A stretch of 64,000 nucleotides of DNA from Geomonas propionica (GTDB taxonomy: Bacteria > Desulfobacterota > Desulfuromonadia > Geobacterales > Geobacteraceae), in assembly GCF_016458235.1 (NCBI RefSeq), contig NZ_JAEMHK010000003.1, forward strand, positions 1 to 64,000, read 5' to 3'. The position numbers and the translations under genes are program-made. Below the pieces are notes generated by a model. That model did not search any database and was not told where the DNA came from. It was given only the letters and a program-made list of their open reading frames with translations. Shown in pieces: positions 31,707-39,013 of this stretch. Positions within the stretch are counted from its first letter, which is position 1. Every line of letters begins with the position of its first letter.

Positions 31707-32759
31707 TTACCTGCCACTACCGCCGGTTCCGGTGCCGGTACCCATGGATCCGCCGGTGCCGCCGGTGCCGGTGCCAGTGGTGCCGCCCGTACCGGTACCC
31801 ATACCGCCAGTACCCATGGTACCGGTGCCCGTGGTGCCTGTACCCATAGTGCCGGTGCCCATGTTACCGGTGCCGGTCCCCTGGTTATTGTAGCTGCCGC
31901 CCGTACCTTGGTTCATGGTGCCGCCGGTGCCCTGGTTCAGTGTTCCGCCGGAGCCGCTACCGGTTGTCCCCCTGGTTCCCTGATCATAGTAGCTGCCGCC
32001 CGTACCTTGGTTCATGGTGCCGCCGGTGCCCTGGTTCAGAGTTCCGCCGGTGCCGCTACCGGTCGTGCCCCTGGTTCCCTGATCATAGTAGCTACCGCCG
32101 GTGCCCTGATTCAACGTGCCGCCAGTGCCACGGTTCATGGACCCGCCGGTGCCCTGATTCAGGATTCCGCTCGGGCCACGGTCCAAGGTATTGCCTGTGC
32201 CTCTAGTCCCCTGTTCAAAGTAGCTGCCGCCGGCACCCGGGTTCAGCGTGCCGCCACCGCCTGTGCCGCTGGTCCCCCTTTCCATGGTGCCACCCATGCC
32301 GCTACCAGTGCCGGTGCCGTAGTAACTGCCGCCACTACCCTGGTTATAGGTACCCCCGGTGCCCCTCTGGTCGTAGGTCCCACCCTGGTTGTAGGTGCCA
32401 CCGGTGCTGCCCCCCACCGTTCCGCCTGCACCGGTGCCCATGCTGCCACCTTCAGGTCCCAACCGCTCAACCGTGAAGTCCTGCCGCACTGTGCTCCTGG
32501 CTCCTGTTCCAATGGGGAGGGTGGTGCTACTGTAGCTCTCTACGCTACCGCCACCAGATGTACCGGAAACCGTCCCGCTTCTGTGGGAGGTTTTTTTGTG
32601 GGTCATTCCGGCTTTATGGGTTGAGGTTGAACCGGATTTGTGTGTCATCTTCTTGTTGCACTGGCTTCCTGTGCCAGCCGCATAGCTTGTGCCTGTGGTC
32701 ATGCCCATCATGCCCACCACGGCGATTGTGGTGAATAGCAACCTTCTCACTGTTCTCAT
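31707..32759 (-). CDS. Exported Gly/Thr-rich repeat protein
   Basis: The product is 350 residues. A signal peptide covers about 27 residues (RRLLFTTIAVVGMMGM, then SYAAG). A short Lys/His/Ser-rich region (MTHKSGSTSTHKAGMTHKK) follows. The remaining 240 or so residues are low-complexity Gly, Thr, Ser, Tyr, Asn and Gln, with units like GGTLNQGTGGTMNQGT and GGSYYDQGTRGTTG. No fold is recognisable. The composition suggests a flexible, extracellular or surface matrix protein; the Tyr-Tyr pairs could be cross-linked or support charge movement, but that is speculation. GGAGGT before ATG 32759 is a good site, so upstream in-frame residues are dropped. Confidence 0.8.
   Translation of the reverse strand: MRTVRRLLFTTIAVVGMMGMTTGTSYAAGTGSQCNKKMTHKSGSTSTHKAGMTHKKTSHRSGTVSGTSGGGSVESYSSTTLPIGTGARSTVRQDFTVERLGPEGGSMGTGAGGTVGGSTGGTYNQGGTYDQRGTGGTYNQGSGGSYYGTGTGSGMGGTMERGTSGTGGGGTLNPGAGGSYFEQGTRGTGNTLDRGPSGILNQGTGGSMNRGTGGTLNQGTGGSYYDQGTRGTTGSGTGGTLNQGTGGTMNQGTGGSYYDQGTRGTTGSGSGGTLNQGTGGTMNQGTGGSYNNQGTGTGNMGTGTMGTGTTGTGTMGTGGMGTGTGGTTGTGTGGTGGSMGTGTGTGGSGR
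31960..32130 (-). repeat. 99-bp coding tandem repeat
   Basis: TGATCATAGTAGCT recurs at 31981 and 32080 (+ strand coordinates), a 99-bp or 33-residue period, with nearly identical flanks. A looser set of 33- and 66-bp units extends over most of 31740-32480. Expect copy-number variation between strains and assembly difficulty. Confidence 0.75.
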
Positions 32760-33238
32760 AGTTGGACCTCCGTTCCCGGTCCCGACCGGGCGACACCGCC
32801 TGCATAGCTTGCAGATGGGCCTGATGGTCCTCACGGTGTCAACTCTAGGTTGTATGCAAACCAGTGCTGCTGATCTCAACTTACCATAATCAATTAAAAA
32901 AAGCCAACCTTGCTGGCGTCGCTGGTTGATGCTAAATGCGCGTGATAACAGGGAATTTTATAATGGGGGGCGAGGGCTGCTTCCGATAACCTGTTCCTGT
33001 ATTTGCACAAAAAAGAGGCTGCGCACGCAGGCGAGGGCTCATGAGCGGCTTCGGGCCGAGGAGCTTTAGCGACAGGGATGTTGGAGGAGCGGGTGGGGGG
33101 CGGGTGGGGGGTGGCCGCCTGGTACCTCGACAAGGCTCACGTGAAATTTGCCGAAGCACCTGGGTCCTGAAGCCAAAGGGGGGGCAGAGGAGGCTTCAGG
33201 CGCGCCGGCAGGGTGCACCGGCGCGCTCGGATCGACCG
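32760..33238. other. Gene-free stretch with G-rich tract
   Basis: No frame here looks like a gene. AAAAAAAGCCAACCTTGCTGGC near 32895 (arms CCAACC and GGTTG further on) is a weak hairpin. A dense G tract occupies 33091-33114. Confidence 0.5.
33091..33114 (+). other. G-quadruplex-capable tract
   Basis: GGGTGGGGGG, C, GGGTGGGGGG, TGG provides at least four G3 runs with one-base loops on the plus strand. It lies 125 bp past the end of the ChaN-like gene, on the strand opposite to that transcript. Confidence 0.6.
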
Positions 33239-34084
33239 TTACAGTTCAACCAGGTAGTCGGCCTCGCTGGTGCCGGAATTGCTGCTATTCAGATAAGGGG
33301 TCTCGGGGAGGATGACGGTCGAGGCGATGCCGCCGCCCAGACGCTGCAACTGGTCGGGAATGGCGTATTTAACGGCATGCCAGACCCCGGTCAGCACCAC
33401 CAGGGTCCGCCCAGGCTCCTTATCGCGGTAGCGCAGAATATTGAGGGCCATACCGCTGTTGCGTACCGTCTGCGCCTCGCAGAAGAAGTCGAACTTTCCG
33501 CCGTTTTGCTGGTGGTGCGGCGCCGACCGGAATGTTTTCCTCAAAAAGGCAACCTGCGGGTTGGCGAGGTCGCAACTGGTTCCCGGCGGCAGCCCCTTCC
33601 GTTCCTCCGGCGTAAGTGCCGCGAAGCCATCCCGGGAAACCTTGCGCACGATGGCAAGCGGCACGTTGAGCGCTACCATCGGGATGCGTTTCTCCTTGGC
33701 GAAGAGGAAGATGTCCCGGTACATCTGCCAGCCGGTCCAGTTCCTCTCGAAGACCTGCTGCATCTCCGGCTCCCCTATGTTTCCTTCTACCCAGTCGTCC
33801 AGTACCTTCTGCGAGTCGCTCTGCATCATTTCCAGCCCGATGGCCATTGGCAGCTTGCCTCCGTCGAGCAAGCGGAGCAGGTCGAGCTGCAACTCGTGAT
33901 GGTACGACTCCTCATGTGACTCGCCGACCAGGATCACCTGGCTGGTGGCAGCCGCCGCTGCGAGTTGCGGTAGAGATAGAGTCTGACCATCACTGAGGCG
34001 GGTGATGATGGTATGCCCGTGAGCCTGGGCGCAGCAAACCGCTATCAGCACCGCGACGAACAACGTCCTGAAGCATCCCAACAT
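33239..34084 (-). CDS. ChaN-like haem-binding/Tiki-fold protein (exported)
   Basis: The product is 281 residues with an N-terminal signal (FRTLFVAVLIAVCCAQAHG). The Cys pair at the cleavage region could allow lipoprotein processing, but the lipobox is not clean. The ChaN signature VILVGESHEESYHHELQ is near the start, followed by AIGLEMMQSD and, near the end, LVVLTGVWHAVKYAIPDQL. ChaN binds haem in Campylobacter and belongs to the Tiki/TraB-like fold; here it may bind haem or act as a peptidase. ATG 34084 follows AAGGGGGCGATT; the longer frame is rejected. It is an isolated gene. Confidence 0.87.
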   Translation of the reverse strand: MLGCFRTLFVAVLIAVCCAQAHGHTIITRLSDGQTLSLPQLAAAAATSQVILVGESHEESYHHELQLDLLRLLDGGKLPMAIGLEMMQSDSQKVLDDWVEGNIGEPEMQQVFERNWTGWQMYRDIFLFAKEKRIPMVALNVPLAIVRKVSRDGFAALTPEERKGLPPGTSCDLANPQVAFLRKTFRSAPHHQQNGGKFDFFCEAQTVRNSGMALNILRYRDKEPGRTLVVLTGVWHAVKYAIPDQLQRLGGGIASTVILPETPYLNSSNSGTSEADYLVEL

Positions 34085-34379
34085 AATCGCCCCCTTGCGC
34101 GGCTCTGCGCCACAATGGCGGCCGGCGCACACCGCGTCTGCCGTGGTTCGCGTCTCTTTGGGTGAAAAATTAAGCGCGGTTAATTGTATCAGGCGACGTG
34201 GCAGGGGCCAGCTGCGATGGAGGGATTGCAGCGGCTGTGGAGACGGCTCATCCATTGGTCAGCGGATCAGAGGAACGGCGGATTACAGCATGAGTGGATT
34301 GGGGAATGCAGGGAGAAGGGAGGGGTGCCGGGACGGGTGAGGCACGAGGACGCGGATGGAGAATTGAGAATCGAGGACG

Positions 34380-35978
34380 CTAGGCGGAACTTGTGGCGGG
34401 TTCCCGCAGCTTGCGGAGCATGACGCGCATCTGATCCCTATTGTAGGGCTTGGCGAGGAATGCAGCGTACGGATCACTGTCGATGAAGGGGGATACTTCC
34501 TTCTTGCCGTAGCCGCTGCAGAAGAGGACGGGAAGCGCAACGGCCTCCCTGCGCAGTTCCTGGTAGGCTTCGACTCCGTCCATCTCGGGCATGGTGAGGT
34601 CCATCAGGACCAGGTTGATCTCTTGTGACCGCTCGCGATAGATCTCGAGGGCTTGGCGGCCGTTGCAGGCGGTGATGACGGTCAAGCCCAGCCCGTTGAG
34701 AAGGACGGTGCCGACCTGGCGCAATTCCGGTTCGTCGTCAACCAGCAGGACGGTACCTTCCAACCGCTCCCGGGAGGGGCGCGGTGGCTCCGGATCTGCG
34801 CTTGCTCCCAGGCGCGGGCAGGGAGCGGGGCAGGTCGGAAAGAAGATCCTGAAGGTGGATCCCTCTCCTTCGGCGCTGGAGAGTTGCAGGGCTCCGTTGT
34901 GACTTTTTATGATGCCCATGGTGGCGGACATCCCGAGGCCGCGCCCGGTGAACTTGGTGGTGAAGAAGGGCTCAAAGAGCCGCTGCCGGGTCACCTCGCT
35001 CATGCCGCAGCCGTCGTCGCTGACTTCCAGGCAGACGTAGGAGCCCGGGGCGATGGTGTTGCCGAATGTGTCGTAGCTGGCTTCGTCCGGCCCTATGGTG
35101 TGCCCGGCCAGCGTGATAGTGACGGTGCCTTTCTGGTCGGCGATCGCTTCGACGGCGTTGACCACGAGGTTCATGATGATCTGCTGCACCTGCCCTTGGT
35201 CTCCCTTGATCAGCGGGATGTCCGGCTCGATCAGGTACCTGAAGGCAACCTTCTTCTTGAAGGCGGGCTGGAGCATGCTCACCACCTCACGCACCTGGAC
35301 GCCGAGGGCTATCTCCGTCTGCACCAGCGGACTCTTGCCGGCATAGTTGAGCATCTGGCGGCACAGGTCGGCCGCGCGGTTCCCTGCCGCCTCGATCTGC
35401 GCCAGATGCTGTTGCACCTCTTCGGCCGTCGCTGTACGGGCCATGGCGCAGTGCCCGAGAATGATGGTCAGGATGTTGTTGAAGTCGTGGGCGATGCCGC
35501 CGGAGAGGACACCCAGGCTCTCAAGCCTCTGGGTCTGCTGCAGCTGCTGCTCCAGGGAAAGCCGGTATTCCTCCGCCTTCTTTCGTTCCGTCACGTCCCG
35601 CGCGACGTGCACGCAGGCGGTAATCTCGCCGAACTCGTTGTACAAAGGGGAGACCGAAATTTCGAAGAAGCCGCCTAGGTGCCGCTCCTCCATCTCTACG
35701 TGGGGCGCCTCGCCGTCCTGCAGCAGTTTCACGAAGGGACAGGTGCCGGGGACGCCGCCCATCTCGTGGAAGAGCTCGTAGCACTTGCGGCCGGGGACCT
35801 CGGAGGGGCGCATGCCGAGCCGGTCGGCCATGGCGCGGTTGGCGCGGGTGATGGTGTGTTGGGTATCGGTGATGAAGATGAGGTCGGGGACGGCGTCGAA
35901 GGTGAGCTCCCACTCCCGCTTGCCGCGGCTGAGGGCTTCGTAGAGAAACTGTGTGCTCAAATCACCATCTACTGACAT
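34380..35978 (-). CDS. PAS hybrid sensor histidine kinase under riboswitch control
   Basis: The product is 532 residues and soluble. A PAS domain spans about 15-140 (WELTFDAVPDLIFITDTQ; with Cys in GRKCYELFH and GTCPF). The phosphoacceptor box GGIAHDFNN has His164, then MNLVVNAVEAIA, DDGCGMSE and GRGLGMSATMGI, and a receiver with LLVDDEPELRQ, acceptor Asp460 (LVLMDLTMP) and Lys in LAKPYN. The start at 35978 is preferred because the longer frame runs back through a GEMM riboswitch and its terminator. Another in-frame ATG lies at 36014, just past the terminator. Expression thus depends on a cyclic dinucleotide. No cognate regulator adjoins it. Confidence 0.9.
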   Translation of the reverse strand: MSVDGDLSTQFLYEALSRGKREWELTFDAVPDLIFITDTQHTITRANRAMADRLGMRPSEVPGRKCYELFHEMGGVPGTCPFVKLLQDGEAPHVEMEERHLGGFFEISVSPLYNEFGEITACVHVARDVTERKKAEEYRLSLEQQLQQTQRLESLGVLSGGIAHDFNNILTIILGHCAMARTATAEEVQQHLAQIEAAGNRAADLCRQMLNYAGKSPLVQTEIALGVQVREVVSMLQPAFKKKVAFRYLIEPDIPLIKGDQGQVQQIIMNLVVNAVEAIADQKGTVTITLAGHTIGPDEASYDTFGNTIAPGSYVCLEVSDDGCGMSEVTRQRLFEPFFTTKFTGRGLGMSATMGIIKSHNGALQLSSAEGEGSTFRIFFPTCPAPCPRLGASADPEPPRPSRERLEGTVLLVDDEPELRQVGTVLLNGLGLTVITACNGRQALEIYRERSQEINLVLMDLTMPEMDGVEAYQELRREAVALPVLFCSGYGKKEVSPFIDSDPYAAFLAKPYNRDQMRVMLRKLREPATSSA

Positions 35979-36030
35979 GCCGTTACCCCACAGGTCCTGA
36001 AGAACGCATTCCATGTCCTGCACGGGACGC

Positions 36031-36076
36031 AAAAAAGCCGGGGCAGAATATCGAATGATATTTCGGCAACCCGGCT
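36031..36076 (-). terminator. Riboswitch-linked terminator
   Basis: AGCCGGG, the 3' strand of the aptamer, can instead pair with CCCCGGCT. An inner AATATC/GATATT stem lies between them, and TTTTTT follows. Aptamer folding and this hairpin compete for the same bases, so ligand binding would favour read-through (ON switch). Confidence 0.8.
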
Positions 36077-36140
36077 GTCTCTGAGAGACCCAATAGGCTT
36101 TCCGCCCCATCCTCGCGGATGGTTGAGTATTATCGTGTAT
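36062..36140 (-). ncRNA. GEMM-I-type cyclic dinucleotide riboswitch
   Basis: On the minus strand the order is CACGATAATACTCAACC, hairpin CCATCC-GCGA-GGATGG with a GNRA tetraloop, then GGCGGAAAGCC, GGGTCTCTCAGAGAC, and AGCCGGGTTGCCGAA. These match the GEMM-I layout known from Geobacter: GNRA-capped P1b, the CGCAAAGCC joint, and the receptor-bearing second stem ending GCCGGGUUGCCG. Deviations: the usual GGCAAACC is CTCAACC and GACGCAAAG is GGCGGAAAG. Ligand (cyclic di-GMP or cyclic GMP-AMP) cannot be assigned by eye. It precedes the PAS hybrid kinase. Confidence 0.78.
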
Positions 36141-36256
36141 CTTGTTGATGTATTTAATTTTAGGTCATTATGCTCTTTGGTTTGATTGAAGTCAACGGTA
36201 TGACAGCTATTGGCAGGGACTTCCCCGTGAGTTGAATCACTAAAAAAGTATTTTTG

Positions 36257-38152
36257 TCAGAAATAGTAGTTCCAAAGCAGGCTGTGCTCAGAAAGACTGT
36301 GCCCTGACACATCTCCATAGCTGAAGCTCAGGCTAACACTCTGTTGCTGAGCCAGCCGGAAGTTCTGTGCCAGTGTCGCTTTGAGAGTGATGCGGTCATC
36401 TCCCACCACATAGCAAAACGCCGATCCTTCCAGGTTCACTTTCCACCACTCCCTGATCTGCTCCAGGATCCCCAGGCTGATGCCCGGCGCAGCGGCCACC
36501 GTTCCGCGCAGGTGCCTGCCGCCGTCGACGTCAAGTTCCGCGAAGCCGTACACGATGCCGCCCCAGGGGGACCTGCGGGAGACGCCACCGCCGCTGTTCA
36601 GCCTGAAGATGAGCGAGTCCCTGCCGTCCTCCATCACCTCGGTATCCCAGCCGGTGGCGATCTTCCAAGAGTAGGGCTTGAAAATGCGGTCACGGGGGGC
36701 GGTGGAGAGGATGTCCAGAAGGTGCAGGGTGCGCAGGCGGGAGCGCCCCGTTTCCGGCACGTAGTCGACCCGCGTGTCGAAGAACTTGATTTGCGCTCCC
36801 TTGAGGTAGCCCTGGTCCGGGTCGAGCAGGCTGTGGAACTCGGGCTGCATATGTACCGCTGCGAACCAATCCCCGCGGCGCACGCCTCCTCCCAAGCCGA
36901 CCTTGGAGGTGTGGTGCCCGGCGTCGGGGGGGGCGGGGGGCGCGACGGCATAGTCCGCCTCGCTCCCGGTGCCGAGGGCGCTTCGTTGTGCGAGGACCTT
37001 CAGGTAGAGCTTGTTGTAGGCATCCTGCTCCAGTTCCTTGCGGGCAAGACGCAGCTGCACCAGCTCCGCGGCGAGGTCCAGCACCTCCCTTTGGCCCTGC
37101 GCCGTCGGGGCCACCGCGCCAATGCTTGTGGGGGCGCGCTTGCCCTGGGCCACTTCGACGGCGGCTTGCTGTCCTTCGTCTTCGAGCAGGGAAGCGACTT
37201 TGACGATGCGCGCACCCTGAGAGGGGCGATAAACCGCCGGCTCCAGGATCCCGCTTGCCTGGGCGATCTCGATGGTGTTGGTGGGGTGAACCAGCAGGCC
37301 GGTACGGTCGGAGAGGTGCAGCGAGGGGCGCGCCGCCTCGATCAGGAACAACAGGTTGTAGGAGCAATTCTCGTCCAGGAAGTAATAGTCGGAGGCCACC
37401 CGCTGCAGTTCCAGTGCGTGCAGCAGCAGCTTGTCCACCTCTTCTTTGGAAAGTTTCAAGCGGTACTCCCACATGTCCCGGTGCTCAAGGTCGCTGTACT
37501 CCTTTACCTTCTGGTAGTACGGCATCAGGGAGTAGTACCCCTTGTACAGCCCGGTGAGCCCCTTGATGGCGTAGAGAAAGCCGTTGGCGTCGGTGGCGTC
37601 GGCCGCGTAATTGATCGCGTAGGAGATGAGGTTGCTCTTGCTGGAGCTGTCGATCCTGATCAGGGTGTGGCCGAACATCGAGGCGGGGCTGTTGATGTGA
37701 CCTACCGGGAACACCAGCACGGCGGACCGGGCATCGATGGTCCTGATCTGCTCCTGCTGTTCGGAGCAGGCGGCGCCAGGGAGCCGGGACGGATCGATGG
37801 AGAGTTCAGCGCTGAGCCAGGCCAGGCGGGCCGGGAAGCGGCAGAGGGGATGTTCCCCGTCCGGAGCCTCGGGGCGGAAGAACGCGGCAATGGTGGCATA
37901 CAACTCGGCGGCCGGGTCGGTCCTTCCGGTGGGGGAGAGAAAGAAGTTGGCGTCGGAGATGCGGCTTACGGTGCCGCCGGCGAAGGCCTTTTTGTAGTGC
38001 AGCAGGATCTGCCAGGGGCGCTCTTCCCAGAGCCGTTTCGCCGCAGCCTCTTTGAGGAGCTGGTCGCGGTAGGCGAGGTCCGCGGCAGGCGCGGGGAGGC
38101 AGGAAAAGGCGAGCAGCAGCAGGGTGCACAAGGCGTGGCGCAGCAGGGACAT
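36257..38152 (-). CDS. DUF4105 family exported protein
   Basis: The product is 631 residues. The signal peptide is LLRHALCTLLLLAFSCLPAPAA. The DUF4105 (Lnb N-terminal periplasmic domain-like) region includes VFPVGHINSPASMFGHTLIRI and FLDENCSYNLLFLIEAARP, with conserved His and Cys that suggest a papain-like thiol active site. The C-terminal 200 residues are beta-rich with alternating aromatic residues and end in LLWNYYF, so an outer-membrane barrel-like end is possible. The start is uncertain: ATG 38152 has GGA 6 bases before, and 38158 and 38170 are alternatives. It follows the DUF3015 gene after a terminator. Confidence 0.83.
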   Translation of the reverse strand: MSLLRHALCTLLLLAFSCLPAPAADLAYRDQLLKEAAAKRLWEERPWQILLHYKKAFAGGTVSRISDANFFLSPTGRTDPAAELYATIAAFFRPEAPDGEHPLCRFPARLAWLSAELSIDPSRLPGAACSEQQEQIRTIDARSAVLVFPVGHINSPASMFGHTLIRIDSSSKSNLISYAINYAADATDANGFLYAIKGLTGLYKGYYSLMPYYQKVKEYSDLEHRDMWEYRLKLSKEEVDKLLLHALELQRVASDYYFLDENCSYNLLFLIEAARPSLHLSDRTGLLVHPTNTIEIAQASGILEPAVYRPSQGARIVKVASLLEDEGQQAAVEVAQGKRAPTSIGAVAPTAQGQREVLDLAAELVQLRLARKELEQDAYNKLYLKVLAQRSALGTGSEADYAVAPPAPPDAGHHTSKVGLGGGVRRGDWFAAVHMQPEFHSLLDPDQGYLKGAQIKFFDTRVDYVPETGRSRLRTLHLLDILSTAPRDRIFKPYSWKIATGWDTEVMEDGRDSLIFRLNSGGGVSRRSPWGGIVYGFAELDVDGGRHLRGTVAAAPGISLGILEQIREWWKVNLEGSAFCYVVGDDRITLKATLAQNFRLAQQQSVSLSFSYGDVSGHSLSEHSLLWNYYF

Positions 38153-38198
38153 GATCATTCCAGTACTCATAACAGGTTGCGGAGGGGACTTCGAGACT

Positions 38199-38229
38199 AA
38201 AAAGGGTGCACAGTTCTCACTGTGCACCC
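38199..38229 (-). terminator. Rho-independent terminator after DUF3015 gene
   Basis: On the minus strand GGGTGCACAG pairs with CTGTGCACCC around a 6-base loop, followed by TTTTTAG. It separates the DUF3015 gene from the DUF4105 gene. Confidence 0.88.
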
Positions 38230-38253
38230 CTCGCGACGTTTTGCCCGGCAGAA

Positions 38254-38724
38254 TCAGTTGGCGGTTACGGTCACGACGTTGTCGATGACCTCGGCCATGA
38301 CGATCTTGTCAGAGGTGAAGATCTTGTTGAAGTTGGCCTGCAGCTTCGCCTTGTAGGCGTCGCTCTGGGTGGAGGGGACACCCATCATCTCGACGAAGGT
38401 GTCCAGGGTCTCGCCTTTGCCCATGGCGATTTCCTTGGCCAGGTTGTCCATGTTGGCGCGGACGAACTGGTTCAGTTTCTCGTTTTGCACGATTTTACCG
38501 GGCTGGGTGCACTCGGAGGTGCCGGAGGTGATCCCGAAGGTCTGGGTGCCCGAGGTGCCGTTGGTGGTCGATTGCAGGATCTCGAACAGGATCGAGCCGT
38601 CGGCCTTGTTCTGCCAGAGCATGGTGCCGAGGCCGCAACCTGTGTTGGTGTGAGCCTGACCAGCGGCAAAGGCGGAACCGGTAATCAAAAGAGTGAGTGC
38701 AAATGCCATCAGCAGCTTTTTCAT
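38254..38724 (-). CDS. DUF3015 family exported protein
   Basis: The product is 156 residues. A signal peptide (KKLLMAFALTLLITGSAFAAG) precedes the family signature TGCGLGTMLW near the mature N-terminus and a later Cys (SECTQPG), which probably form a disulfide. The C-terminal half is helical (LNQFVRANMDNLAKEIAMG, FVEMMGVP). The family is widespread in proteobacteria without an assigned role. AAGGAGA precedes the ATG at 38724; the longer frame is dropped. Confidence 0.9.
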   Translation of the reverse strand: MKKLLMAFALTLLITGSAFAAGQAHTNTGCGLGTMLWQNKADGSILFEILQSTTNGTSGTQTFGITSGTSECTQPGKIVQNEKLNQFVRANMDNLAKEIAMGKGETLDTFVEMMGVPSTQSDAYKAKLQANFNKIFTSDKIVMAEVIDNVVTVTAN

Positions 38725-38880
38725 GGTTGTTCTCCTTTTTGGGAAAATTTTAACCAAGTATATGGGCCTGTTCCTGAGTGTCAACTGACAGGCTGAAAAA
38801 GATCGTCATGTCCGCTGAAAGCAGCTGAAATATGGGCATCTGTCACTTGCGCGCGTGTGCGGCAAACAGCGCAAACGAAA

Positions 38881-38923
38881 GCGAGCCTCCCCATAGAAAG
38901 AGGAGGCTCGCGGGTCGTTTTTT
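38881..38923. terminator. Strong hairpin, probable bidirectional terminator
   Basis: GCGAGCCTCC pairs with GGAGGCTCGC around a 10-base loop and is followed by GTCGTTTTTT on the plus strand. On the minus strand it is followed by TTTCGTTT, downstream of the chemoreceptor gene, which it more likely terminates. No plus-strand gene precedes it. Confidence 0.7.
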
Positions 38924-39013
38924 ACTGCGGAGCGGAAGCTCAATCTTGCCCGCATTTGCATTGCTCAAGCGTGCGGTGCGCCACGATGGTTTGCGCCTTT
39001 GGGTGACAGGGGG

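Noticed and set aside
31740..32480. Non-coding satellite repeat
   Set aside because: The repeat period is a multiple of three, the frame stays open over 1 kb, and a good ribosome binding site and signal peptide precede it.
35979..36110. N-terminal extension of the third hybrid kinase
   Set aside because: The bases form a GEMM aptamer and terminator, so they are leader RNA and not coding.
36344..38200. 618-codon plus-strand frame opposite the DUF4105 gene
   Set aside because: Antisense shadow of a gene with signal peptide and conserved motifs; no ribosome binding site or family.
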